A stretch of 45,484 bases of DNA. Source: Triparma columacea. Taxonomy: Eukaryota > Sar > Bolidophyceae > Parmales > Triparmaceae. A model generated the notes under the pieces. The model was not told where the DNA came from and did no database searches. It saw nothing but the letters and a program-made list of their open reading frames with translations. Shown piece by piece: positions 1 to 9,265 of this stretch. Position 1 is the stretch's first letter, and each line of letters starts with the position of its first letter. Made by a program: the position numbers and the translations under genes. The stretch lies in NCBI GenBank assembly GCA_030267965.1, contig BRYA01000078.1:25309-70792 (forward strand), in the 5' to 3' direction.

Positions 1-357
1 GACCATACTGAGGAACAAACACATGACAACAACGCTGTTATTACTTCACACTATACCTTCCTGTCGAAGAGTCACCTAACACACATCTTCAATCGTACTC
101 AATATTCCCCTCCCCCCCACTCCTCCTCCCCCCCCCTCACACGTACATTTGACGACGATGCAGGTAAGGAAGGAAAGAAAGAAGGATAGGTATCGCAAAG
201 TCTTTGAGATGTTGGATGTTGTTTGTTCCGCTGATGTAGATACCCATAACAATACGTTGAGAATGATATGCGACGTGCATTTCGGAGACACGCGTAATGA
301 TATAACGCCAGCAATCCCCAAATGGCTGCCAAACGACCATACTGAGGAACAAACACA
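1..357. repeat. 23-bp direct repeat pair flanking a coding-like stretch
   Basis: The first 23 bases of the window recur exactly at 335-357, a 334-bp period. Read forward, both copies encode the peptide DHTEEQT and then diverge. Between them, 149-358 stays open on the plus strand with protein-like composition. This could be a tandem duplication of an exon of an unrecognised gene, or debris of a mobile element. The left copy is cut by the window edge, so the repeat may be longer. Confidence 0.5.
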
Positions 358-400
358 ACCGACTACAACGACAGTTCGCTTTGTTACAATTTCCTCAACC

Positions 401-512
401 CCAAAAACTAATCCCCCCACATCCTCCTCAAGGACCTCATAGATGCTACCGGTGGCGCCCTGGCCTTCTGGTCCGTCGGTTACACCTTCGCCTACGGCCA
501 ACCAGTGTGGTA
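401..512 (+). pseudogene. Ammonium transporter (Amt) exon fragment
   Basis: Forward translation of this short stretch gives LLKDLIDATGGALAFWSVGY followed by TFAYG. This matches the conserved Amt/MEP/Rh segment in which an Asp-containing transmembrane helix precedes G-[YF]-x-F-A-[YF]-G. A stop codon lies in frame just upstream and another shortly after the motif. No further Amt exons are visible on either side, although a GT-type donor could lie near 505-512. It may be a relic of a duplicated transporter or one exon of a gene whose other exons I cannot see. The family match is clear; the pseudogene status is inferred. Confidence 0.55.
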
Positions 513-605
513 ACTGGAAAGAAAAGTTTTTCTGCTCGGAAAAAAAAAATTATTAATTCCCTCTCTTCCCCCCCACTTTCTCTTCTCTATGCCTCCGTAC
601 CCCTT

Positions 606-1970
606 TCACTCCTCTGGTTCAACAACCTCAACCCATTCCCCATACTTCTCTTCAATCTCCTCTTCCCCATCCCCCCACATGATCCCCTGAATAACATCGT
701 ATATCCTCCTCGTTATTTCCCCCGCCTTCCTCTCCCCTCTCCAGCATTTATATTTCTTCTCTTCCCCCTCCCCTATCTCCTCCACGACCTCTCCAACCGG
801 TGTCAAGCTCGCTCCTGTCCCGCAGCAGAATGCCTCCACGCACGAACCGAGCTCATCCAACGACAGCCTCCTCTCCTCAACCGTTATCCCAAGAACCTCC
901 CTGGCGACCCTTATAACAGTGTCCCTCGTAACCCCTGGTAGTATAGTCCCCTTATCAAGCCCCGGTGTAACCAGGGTTTTCTTACCCCCCTTTTCTAAAA
1001 CCGCGAAGAAATTTGAAGCACCAGCCTCCTCTATCCCCCTCCCCGTATTCGCGTCTAGGAAAAGCGCTTCGTTAAACCCCTTCATCTTAGTCTCACTCTG
1101 GCATTTAAAAACCGCCGCATAATTCCCGATAAACTTAGTCCCCCCCACCCCCCCTTCACAGCTCCTTCTATAAACATTACTTGCCAGTAGCGTGATAGGT
1201 GGTACATCCTCCACCCCTCCTTTCCCCCCTCCCCCAAAGTAGTTCCCGACAGGTGAACACCATACGCATAGTGTGAATTCATCAGATGCACTCACACCAA
1301 GTTTAGCCCCGCTCCCAAACACCAGCGGTCTTAGGTACAGCGCACCTTGCCTGTAAGGTGGTACGTATTGGGCGTTAGCTCTAACGCATTGTTTAACAGC
1401 TGATACGAACACATCGTCGGGGACGGGGGGGATTAATAAACGCGTACAACCAGACCTACAACGTTCTGCGTTTTTGTAAGGACGGAATATCACGATTTTA
1501 CCATCCTCACGACGGAATGCTTTCAGACCTTCGAATAATCCTTGCCCGTAATTCAGAACGGTCGCGGAAGGTGGTAGAGGTAATGGACCATGTGGGATAA
1601 TTCCACCACCCGTATTCCAACCTGAGGCTAGTTGATCGGTACCACCACCGGAACCGTCGAAGGTTGATAATGCGGTGGTGGCGTTTACTGTGTGGAGATA
1701 CATGTAAGGGGTGGTTAGGGAGTTTAAGGAGAAACCAAATGTTGACCAGGGGAGATCGAGGGGGGGAGGGTGGGAGAGGCTTGTTTTGGGGGGGATTGTG
1801 GGAGATGTTGTATCTGATGGTGTAGTTTTTGAAGATGTGGTTGTTTTTTTGAGCGGTGTGTTGTTAATTTTGGTCGTAGATGTGGTTGTTTGTGAAGTTG
1901 TTGGTGATGCAAGAGATTGTGAAATCGTGAGTAAAAGCAAAATTGATATTGTTGTGCTTATTGTGCGCAT
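606..1970 (-). CDS. BCAT: Branched-chain amino acid aminotransferase (fold type IV PLP enzyme)
   Basis: Single exon, 454 aa from the ATG at 1970, chosen because a signal-like hydrophobic leader follows at once (MRTISTTISILLLLTISQSL); the frame extends further upstream but with less protein-like sequence. A Ser/Thr/Pro-rich linker of about 60 residues precedes the catalytic region. Family landmarks in order: NYGQGLFEGLKAF, YLRPLVFGSG, the PLP-lysine region GTKFIGNYAAV (Lys about residue 279), the ALFLD segment, and KGTILPGVTR near residue 340. The enzyme transfers the amino group between Leu/Ile/Val and 2-oxoglutarate. The leader suggests plastid or endomembrane entry, but the residue after the predicted cleavage site is not the usual Phe. 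It is divergently placed from the BspA-like gene. Confidence 0.9.
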   Translation of the reverse strand: MRTISTTISILLLLTISQSLASPTTSQTTTSTTKINNTPLKKTTTSSKTTPSDTTSPTIPPKTSLSHPPPLDLPWSTFGFSLNSLTTPYMYLHTVNATTALSTFDGSGGGTDQLASGWNTGGGIIPHGPLPLPPSATVLNYGQGLFEGLKAFRREDGKIVIFRPYKNAERCRSGCTRLLIPPVPDDVFVSAVKQCVRANAQYVPPYRQGALYLRPLVFGSGAKLGVSASDEFTLCVWCSPVGNYFGGGGKGGVEDVPPITLLASNVYRRSCEGGVGGTKFIGNYAAVFKCQSETKMKGFNEALFLDANTGRGIEEAGASNFFAVLEKGGKKTLVTPGLDKGTILPGVTRDTVIRVAREVLGITVEERRLSLDELGSCVEAFCCGTGASLTPVGEVVEEIGEGEEKKYKCWRGERKAGEITRRIYDVIQGIMWGDGEEEIEEKYGEWVEVVEPEE

Positions 1971-2533
1971 TTTGTGTATTCTTGTGCTCGTTTTGTGCGT
2001 TGTTAGCTTTGAGTGCATCTTATGGACTGGAGATTGTTGCTGACGAACCCTAACAGGATTTTGTTTGCTTTTGTTGGTGCAAAATCCTCCGGTCGATCGT
2101 GGGCGAAAATATAGCTTTGAAATTGGGGTGAGAAGGACAACAATGACATATAACACGTTTCAAAACTTTCTTCCCCAGTTGTTATTGTCGTATTGTTGAT
2201 TTTTATCACCTATATACGTCAAATTCAAATTATTTCCCCTCATCAATCGTGGTCGACTGACTGAGCATTCATTGGGTTTGGATTATTCGTCTCATAGACA
2301 AGAGAATACTACTTTCGGCCATATTTCTGATGTTATTAGTACCATGTTGGGGTTTATATGGGTAGAGAACCGCCATTGACGCCACAATGACGCATTCCTT
2401 GAGGGTCTCAGCATCCCTCTTCCTTGTTCTTACTCCATCACACCACACTAACCCTCCTGATTCCCGTCAATAATGTAGGAAGTCGTTGAGAATTGACGCT
2501 GTTAACGAAAAGACGGTATAGAAGATCCCTACT
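1971..2533. promoter_or_regulatory. Divergent intergenic region, BCAT / BspA-LRR
   Basis: About 560 bp separate the two divergent start codons. The BCAT-side frame stays open to about 2156, so the BCAT leader could begin earlier. The rest is moderately AT-rich with no ORF, repeat or RNA gene that I can support. It should hold both promoters. Confidence 0.4.
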
Positions 2534-4321
2534 ATGAGTGAATTAGACTTTGCTTATGGTGATGACTATAGTGATGACGATGGTGATGAGTATGGTGATG
2601 ACTATAGTGATGACTATGGTGGTGAAAATGGTGATGACTATGACGTCCCAGCTGGGTACTATCCCCTTCCCAAAACAGCAGTATACTCCGGAACAGAGAG
2701 CTTCAAAGACAATCATGAACTCACAGAAGTGACTTTTGCAAAAGGAGTGACGAAGATTGGCCAGGGTGCCTTCAACAGATGCTCCTCCCTCACGGCTATT
2801 ACCATCCCTGACGGAGTGACGTCGATTGAAAAGGGCGCCTTCTACAAATGCTCCTCCCTCACAGCCATTGCTATCCCGGACGGAGTGACAACAATTGGCG
2901 AGGGCGCCTTCTACAGATGCTCCTCCCTCATGGCCATTACCATCCCTGACGGAGTGACGTCGATTGGAAAGGGCGTCTTCTACAGATGCTCCTCCCTCAC
3001 GGCCATTACCATCCCGGACGGAGTGACAACAATTGGCGATTACGCCTTCGAAGGATGCTCCTCCCTCACAGCCATCACCATCCCGGACGGAGTGACGATG
3101 ATTGGCAAATCCGCCTTCTGCTTCTGCTCCTCCCTCACGGCCATCACCATCCCGGACTCAGTGACGATGATTGGCGAAGACACCTTCAGAGGATGCTCCT
3201 CCCTCACAGCCATCACCATCCCTGATGGAGTGACGTCTATTGTCGATGGTGCCTTCTTCGAATGCTCCTCCCTCACGGCAATCACCATCCCGGACGGAGT
3301 GACGATGATTGACAATGCAACTTTCGGAGAATGCTCCTCCCTCATGGCCATCACCATCCCGGACTCAGTGATGAAGATTGGCGAACGCGCCTTCAGTGGA
3401 TGCTCCTCCCTCACGGCCATCATCGTCCCAGATGGGGTGACGACAATTGAGCGCTGGGCCTTCTCTGAATGCTCCTCCCTCACGGACATCACCATCCCGA
3501 ACGGAGTGACGATGATTGGCGAAAGCGCCTTCTGGGGATGCTCCTCCCTCGCGGCCATCACAATCCCAGACGGAGTGACAACGATTGGCGAATGCACCTT
3601 CTACGGATGCTCCTCCCTCGCAGCCATAACCATCCCAGATGGAGTGACGACGATTGGCGATAGCGCCTTCCAAAGATGGTCAATTATTGAAAGGGGCGCC
3701 TTCGAAGACTGCTCCTCCCTCACGGCCATTACCATCCCGGACGGAGTGACGAAGATTGGCAATGCCACCTTCAGAGGATGCTCCTCTCTCACGGCCATCA
3801 CAATCCCGGATCGAGTGACAACGATTGGCAAGAACGCCTTCTGCAGATGCTCCTCCTTCACAGCCATCACCATCCCAGATGGAGTGACGTCGATTGGCTT
3901 TGAAGCCTTCAGGGAATGCTCCTCCATCGCGGCCATCACCATCCCGGACTCAGTGACGACGATTGACGTGTACGCCTTCAGGGGATGCTCCGCCCTGACG
4001 AAACTCAGTCTATCTCCTGCTGTTTCCATCGGTGAAGACTGCTTCTCGGACTGCACCGCCCTAATCTCTGCCGCTGCTGGTCAAAATATGTCGACCGTCG
4101 AGGACCTCCTCCATTCTAGGTGGCACCGCATACGTGAACGCGTCAACGCTCTTCTGTGCCTCAAGGGAACCTGGGATCACGTGGAGAATCAACTCAGTGG
4201 ACCTGATAGTTTGAAGAGGAAACGAACGGACGGAGTTGAAGCTTTAGCCCCGCTAAGGGCAACTGAGGCACGTCACAAGATCCCGAAAGTTTTGTGGAGA
4301 GTAATTTTGGAGTTTCTGTAA
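2534..4321 (+). CDS. BspA-type (LRR_5) leucine-rich-repeat protein
   Basis: Single exon, 595 aa. An acidic Asp/Tyr/Gly-rich N-terminus (residues 5-40) is followed by about 19 tandem 23-residue units of the form ITIPDGVT-x-IG-x-x-AF-x-x-CSSLTA, the BspA/LRR_5 repeat. Most units are nearly identical in DNA, implying recent expansion or conversion. One unit near 3661-3715 is fused: the CSSLTA...PDGVTS part is missing, so two AF helices are joined through a short QRWSIIER segment. The final unit is divergent, and a basic C-terminal tail of about 100 residues ends in a Trp/Leu-rich motif (KVLWRVILEFL). There is no signal peptide or transmembrane segment, so it is probably intracellular. Such repeats usually mediate protein-protein contact; the partner is unknown. 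Confidence 0.88.
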   Translation: MSELDFAYGDDYSDDDGDEYGDDYSDDYGGENGDDYDVPAGYYPLPKTAVYSGTESFKDNHELTEVTFAKGVTKIGQGAFNRCSSLTAITIPDGVTSIEKGAFYKCSSLTAIAIPDGVTTIGEGAFYRCSSLMAITIPDGVTSIGKGVFYRCSSLTAITIPDGVTTIGDYAFEGCSSLTAITIPDGVTMIGKSAFCFCSSLTAITIPDSVTMIGEDTFRGCSSLTAITIPDGVTSIVDGAFFECSSLTAITIPDGVTMIDNATFGECSSLMAITIPDSVMKIGERAFSGCSSLTAIIVPDGVTTIERWAFSECSSLTDITIPNGVTMIGESAFWGCSSLAAITIPDGVTTIGECTFYGCSSLAAITIPDGVTTIGDSAFQRWSIIERGAFEDCSSLTAITIPDGVTKIGNATFRGCSSLTAITIPDRVTTIGKNAFCRCSSFTAITIPDGVTSIGFEAFRECSSIAAITIPDSVTTIDVYAFRGCSALTKLSLSPAVSIGEDCFSDCTALISAAAGQNMSTVEDLLHSRWHRIRERVNALLCLKGTWDHVENQLSGPDSLKRKRTDGVEALAPLRATEARHKIPKVLWRVILEFL

Positions 4322-4737
4322 CCACTTTTTTTTTATTATATATATTTAGTTTCTTTTCTTTTTTATCCCTTTTTCCCCCCTTTTTGTGAGACATTTAGCC
4401 ATATGAGTCCTAGCCATACTTTTAAGAAACAGTGTTGGAAATCCGTGGTAAACCTGTTTCCTGAAACCTGGTTCTGGAAACCTTTTCTGCTCCTGCCCAT
4501 TTTTTGCTCTTGCACACCGTTGAGTCGAAATGAGAAGGTGGAAGTGAGAAGGGGGCAGGTTTGGTGGGTTTGGTATAGGGGGGGGGGGGGACGTAAATGA
4601 AAACTAGATAAAATGTTGGCCGACAAAATAATTGCTTTTTCTTTCCTCTCCCCTCCCTCCCCTCCTCTCGCTTCCTTTTGTCGTTGTTGCTAGAATTGAT
4701 TTTAGTTTATCGAGTACAATAATTTTTGTAACTGTCA
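4322..4737. other. Convergent 3' intergenic region
   Basis: It holds the 3' ends of the BspA-LRR gene (+) and the deiodinase-like gene (-). An imperfect inverted repeat at 4447-4482 is built from GGTAAACC/GGTTTCC-like halves, and a run of G's lies near 4579-4590. Because the minus-strand gene needs Sec decoding, this is where a SECIS hairpin would be expected. The only AUGA on the minus strand (4735-4738, overlapping the stop) pairs poorly, so I cannot assign a SECIS. Confidence 0.4.
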
Positions 4738-5577
4738 TTACCCAAATCTCTTCTCCAGCCACTCCTCGAAGACCTCGATGCTGTACGCCGCGTCGTTTGG
4801 CATAGCCTTGAAATCGATTTTACCGTCGCGACCAATGCACCAGTAGCGTAAAGGCCAGCTGTGAAAGATGTTGTTGAACTCATCGCCCATTGTGTCAATC
4901 AAGTTGTAGTCGAAGCTGTGAGGACTTTTGTTCAGAATAGTAATAAAATGTATTGCTTGCTGCTTCCTCCCTCCTCACCTTTCCGCAAAGTCCCTGTACG
5001 TTTCGCTGAACTTGACTGCCGCCTTCATCCTGTCCTCCTCGCACTTGTGGCTCTCCACATCTTCCTCCATTTGATTTATTGGCCACACATCGCTTGCGTG
5101 AGCCTCACTTATATAAACAAATAAGAACATCACACCCTTCGCCCGATAGGTCTTAGCAAGCCGCGCGAAAGTTTTAGCTCCAGCGCGGAGTGGGGGTCAC
5201 GTGTGACTCCCCGCCAGCAGTACCAACGGCGCTCGTATGTCAGCCAAATTCACCACCTGCAAAATTTTCTCATCATTAACAACCTTCAGTTTTGGCACTC
5301 GTTCAAGCGGTGCGAAGTCGCCAACGTTGAGATCGCCATCGACGCAAATGTTGTGTCTCCGGTATAAACTCAGCTCCTTCGCCTTCTCCGCCCCAACATA
5401 CTCCTCAGCGTGACGGAGGATATACTTCCCAACTTCCTCCTCCAAACCAAACTCGCTCGCAACCTGGGCCTGCAGCAATTCTATAACATCGAACACCCCG
5501 TTCGTCTTCCCGCGAACTCTCGCGAACGCTTTCTGCACATCCTCGCTCAGCCTGAGCTCTTCCTCCCTTCGTAGCAT
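4738..5577 (-). CDS. Iodothyronine-deiodinase-like selenoprotein (in-frame UGA at active site)
   Basis: Modelled as complement(join(4738..4915,4979..5577)), 258 aa with UGA read as Sec at residue 127. The intron 4916-4978 has GTGAGG...CACAG ends and keeps phase. The fold is thioredoxin-like. The deiodinase active-site block is APLVLLAGSHT-UGA-PPLR, aligning with GSxT-U-P of animal deiodinases. After the UGA (5199-5197) the same frame continues with VYISEAHASDVWP, a deiodinase hallmark, then LIDTMGDEFNNIF and a final thioredoxin-fold strand (RYWCIGRDGKIDF). If UGA were a stop, all of this conserved sequence would be untranslated. Family knowledge: deiodinase-like proteins occur in protists and algae and probably act as thiol or selenol reductases; an iodothyronine substrate is unlikely here. 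The ZZ zinc-finger ORF ends only 12 bp upstream in the same frame. Confidence 0.85.
5197..5199 (-). other. Predicted selenocysteine codon (UGA)
   Basis: A TGA on the minus strand sits exactly where deiodinases carry their catalytic Sec, after GSHT and before PP. Conserved family sequence continues in the same frame, and no plausible intron can remove the codon without deleting conserved residues. I infer recoding to Sec. Confidence 0.8.
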
Positions 5578-5589
5578 CGCCTCCGCTCT

Positions 5590-6273
5590 TCACGCGTTAA
5601 ATGGGGCAGCGGTGGTGCTGCCCAGCACTCGAAGCATAGGGTGGGTTGGGTCGTGCTTCGTGCCCGATTTATCGCATTTCGAACAGAGGTGAACGTTTGG
5701 ACACGACTGGCAACTGAACCTGAAGCCTGTGATGCGATCGTTGCAAACGGTACAGGCTAGATTGTTCGGGTGACTCAAATGACTGATGTTCGACACATCA
5801 GCTCTGTTCGCAGCTGAAACCGCAGGCTCGTGAATGGTAAGGAAAAGGTGAGTGTCAATAGCACCCGCATTCCCTAGCCCTGGGAAGTGGGACCCGTACG
5901 CCTTCTTCTCGTCGAAGCAGGAATGACAGAGGTCAAAATTTGGACAGGAGGTACAGTGGTGTCTGATACCTCTTATTGGGTTAGAACAAGCATCACACGT
6001 AATGCCGACATGTTCCGGCCCCGGTCCGCCAAAGAGTCCACTTGGAACCCAGCCCTCATGAACAGCGGGTTCGGGACGCCCAAAGCCCCCGTCCCGGCCC
6101 GAGGTTACCTGGACCATTCCAAACATCACTGGCTTCGGGTTTGGTGTTGGAGGCCCGAAGCGACCATCCCGACCCGAAGTTACATGGGCCATTCCAAACG
6201 TCATGGGTGCCTGGTATTCACGGGTTGTAGCCTTAAGTTCATCTTCGTTACTGGGGAAGGAGAAGGAAGACAT
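5590..6273 (-). CDS. ZZ-type zinc-finger protein (possible N-terminal part of the deiodinase-like gene)
   Basis: 227 aa, single exon, starting MSSFSFPSNEDEL. Residues 20-70 hold a Gly/Pro-rich duplication (FGMAHVTSGRDGRFG and FGMVQVTSGRDGGFG). Two ZZ-like zinc fingers follow: TCDACSNPIRGIRHHCTSC...CHSCF with a trailing His, then ACTVCNDRITGFRFSCQSC...CSKC with paired His. ZZ fingers bind peptides or histone tails, so a protein-interaction role is likely. The ORF ends in UGA (5592-5590); only four codons later, in the same frame, comes the Met of the deiodinase-like ORF. It may be an independent compact gene, or the N-terminal region of one protein with a second recoded UGA. It is divergent from the S9 peptidase. 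Confidence 0.72.
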   Translation of the reverse strand: MSSFSFPSNEDELKATTREYQAPMTFGMAHVTSGRDGRFGPPTPNPKPVMFGMVQVTSGRDGGFGRPEPAVHEGWVPSGLFGGPGPEHVGITCDACSNPIRGIRHHCTSCPNFDLCHSCFDEKKAYGSHFPGLGNAGAIDTHLFLTIHEPAVSAANRADVSNISHLSHPNNLACTVCNDRITGFRFSCQSCPNVHLCSKCDKSGTKHDPTHPMLRVLGSTTAAPFNA

Positions 6274-6512
6274 GGGATTGGGAAAGGGTATTCAGAAACA
6301 AAGGAAAGCTCGCGTGGGCTTGTTAAGGAAGGAACTGGGGTGTGGAAGGAGCTTTGTGTCGACAAGAGATGGTCTATCTGTATAAACGTTTCAAGAACCG
6401 AAAAGGTTCTTGTGATGGCCAAAATCGCCCCAAAAGGTGGCAAATAAATTACGCCCAAATTGCCCCAAATCTTACCCACTACATACACACACTCCACTCA
6501 ATCGTAACAACA

Positions 6513-9020
6513 ATGATCACTACCAAACCACTGTTAGCATCACTAATATCAACTTCATCAACTTCATACAATTATCTTTGCCCTTGCCCCAATGTTGACG
6601 AAGGACGACATGGTGAGATCTTATTTCCTGATTTCAGACGATTTCAGTGGATATTATGTGTGTATTGTGTGGATATTATACCATATCACCACATACACCC
6701 ATGCAATACACCGTATCCCCCCACATCCCCCCACATTAACTCACATTAAACCCCCCAAAACCCATCCCCCAAGATTCCCCAAATTCCCCAATGTTATCAT
6801 TTCTAAGAACAGATCCCGTCAAGGGTCACTCAACCGTCTACACTCTCTCCCAATCCCTAACAGTATCAGAGGCGTCCCCCTTCCCCACCAGGTCCATGGT
6901 ACACGAGTATGGAGGCCTCTGCTTCAAGCCCATATCTGACAACCTAGGTAGGGCCTTCCAACAAGAGTTGGTGGGGGAGGAGGAGGGAGGCAACAACATC
7001 GGCAGCAACTACTACATCGGCAGCGTGTACGACCCGGAAGGTGGTGACAACAAGCTCACCTGCAGACTGTACGTTCAAGGTACCTCCCCCTCTTCTTCCT
7101 CCATGATAATAGCCGTCGGAAAGTACGGGTCATACTTCGAGGGTCCCTACCATGGTGAACCCGGAGTTTACGCGGTTAAGGAACACGTGAAGGAGGGGGG
7201 AGAGGTTGTGAACGAAATCGTTCATATTGGAAGGAAGGAGGGGGGAGGATGGAAGGAGATTACTGTTGCAGAGGTGAGCGTCAGGAGAATGAATTGACAT
7301 ATACTACATACACTACATATACTACATATACGTAAAGCAAAGACTGCATCCTAACCCCCTCACTCTTCCCACCTCCCTCCCCTCAGGGTTACGATTTTTA
7401 CGACTACCCTACCGTCTGTTCAGGCCACCTCTTCTACAAGGCATGGTCTCACCCCAACATGCCCTGGGACTCAACCTTCCTAATCCGCGTCCCCATAACC
7501 TCCTCTGATGATACAACCCCACCCTCCCACACTATAGTTATGTCAGGTTGTAGTGTAAACTCCATAAACCTATCCCACGATGGTCAATCAATAACCTTCC
7601 TAGCTGAGGTTGGTGAGACTTTCACACTCTACGAAACCAACCCAACCTCAGAACCGGAACAGGTTAAGGGACAAAAAATTAACTGGGACCTTAGCACTGG
7701 TGATATGGGTTGGAATCACGGTGTCTCTAACACAGCGGCAGGGGAAGGGGGGAAAGTTTATACAACTTGGAGGAAGGAAGGTGAAGGTGGTATCGCCGTT
7801 ATGGTTGTAGGTAACGAGGATGATAATCAAGTATGGACGTGGAAGGAATTAGGTATGGAAGGTGGTTGTAACCCCTGCTGCACCCACTCCGGTAGAGTAT
7901 TCGTTCTCGGGGATAACGGAGGACCTACAGGCATATGGGAAGTACTGGTGGAGGAAGGGAAGGGAATTGAAAGAGTTAAAGGACTGGAGGATGACCATGA
8001 TATTATGAGGGAATATATTACCACTTTCACCAAACCTATACACGTACTATTCGAGGGGGAAATGGGGGACGTACACGGATACTACTACCCCCCAGCTGGA
8101 AGCAATCAGGAGGGCTCGGAAGGGTCTGATGACGTCCCCTCCTCCCCCCCACCTCCCATGTTGGTAAAGTGTCACGGTGGACCAACGTCACGTACACGTA
8201 CCAACTTCCGTCTAGACGTCCAGTTCTGGACGACCCGTGGTTTCGCTGTACTAGACGTTGACTACTCAGGGAGCTCGGGGTATGGGAAGACTTATAGGAG
8301 GAGATTGAACGGTAATTGGGGTGTGATTGATTACAAGGACTGCCTCGCCGGTGTTACCTACTGCGTTAAGAAGGGATTAGCGGATAAAGAGAGGGTGGCG
8401 ATTGATGGGGGAAGCGCGGGGGGGTACACGACGCTTTGTGCGCTTACGTTTCAGGGGGAGGGAGGAGGGTTCACGGCGGGGTGTAGCAAGTACGGAATTA
8501 GGTGAGAGGGAGAGGGGGGGAACGAACATTTTGATAGCAAAGGGAAGAGGGCTTGACAAAGGTTATTAAGATGGAGGGTTACGGAAAGAATCTCACCCCC
8601 CCCCCACCCACCCATCCACCCACCACCCACCCATCCAGTGATCTCGGCATGCTCTACGAGGAGACTCACAAGTTCGAGAGCAAGTACATGGACGGTTTAA
8701 TCGGTCCTTACCCATCCTCCAAATCCGTCTACCACTCCCGTTGCCCCGTCATGCACACCGACAAGCTGAGCTGCCCAGTCTTACTACTGCAAGGGGAAGA
8801 GGATAAAGTAGTACCACCCAACCAGTCAATGATGATGTACGATGCACTTAAGGAGAAGGGGATTCAAACTAGCATCGTCCTATACGAGGGTGAACAACAC
8901 GGGTTCAGGAAGGCGAAGAATATAGAACACTGTCTAGAGGTTGAGTACGACTTCTATAGGGTGGTTTGGGGGATGGGGGGGGGAGACGTCGTTAAAATCG
9001 GAGAGGTTGAAAAAAGGTAG
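6513..9020 (+). CDS. S9C-family prolyl-oligopeptidase-like serine peptidase
   Basis: Model join(6513..6612,6813..7273,7387..8501,8639..9020), 685 aa. All three introns have GTGAG donors and CAG acceptors and keep phase. The N-terminal half is a beta-propeller containing the family signature MVHEYGG and the repeat segment WSHPNMPWD. The C-terminal alpha/beta-hydrolase domain has the oxyanion region KCHGGPTSR, DYSGSSGYG, the nucleophile elbow GGSAGG, Asp in GEEDKVVPP, and His in GEQHGFRK, so the catalytic triad is intact. Length matches bacterial and plant S9C acyl-aminoacyl-peptidase/dipeptidyl-peptidase-like enzymes. It cleaves short or N-acylated peptides; no targeting signal is obvious, so it is probably cytosolic. 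The short first exon is the least certain part. Confidence 0.88.
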
Positions 9021-9098
9021 ATAAGAGAGATTTGGAGTAAGTGAAAGGTTAGGCAGATGGGGTTTTAGTGCAAACCTTGCAAATTAATGCTTTTTTTT

Positions 9099-9265
9099 AG
9101 CGCCCTGGTACACGCCCTTTCCTTCCTTTCTTTTTCTTCCATTCCCCTTTCACTTGCTGGTGCGAATAAAATAATTCTTTCCAGCAGCGCTCTGGTACAC
9201 GCCCAATATCCCCCTCTCCTTCCTTTCCCTTATTATCCATTCCCCTTTCTCCCTTTCCCTCACAT
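9099..9265. repeat. Imperfect tandem duplication (~87 bp) in convergent 3' region
   Basis: The block starting AGCGCCCTGGTACACGCCC at 9099 recurs at 9186 with one change (AGCGCTCTGG...), followed in both copies by a pyrimidine-rich stretch and ATTCCCCTTT. It lies between the convergent ends of the S9 peptidase and the PT-repeat gene and extends slightly into the latter's last exon. Confidence 0.6.

Noticed and set aside
3040..4056. Minus-strand ORFs across the BspA-LRR array
   Set aside because: Repetitive shadows of the plus-strand 23-residue repeats.
4705..4735. AUGA-containing hairpin as SECIS of the deiodinase-like gene
   Set aside because: The stem has mismatches and the tandem sheared G-A core does not align, so it is not convincing.
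5500..5595. Intron removing the UGA between the ZZ and deiodinase ORFs
   Set aside because: The only phase-compatible acceptor follows a purine-rich stretch with no pyrimidine tract or branch site.
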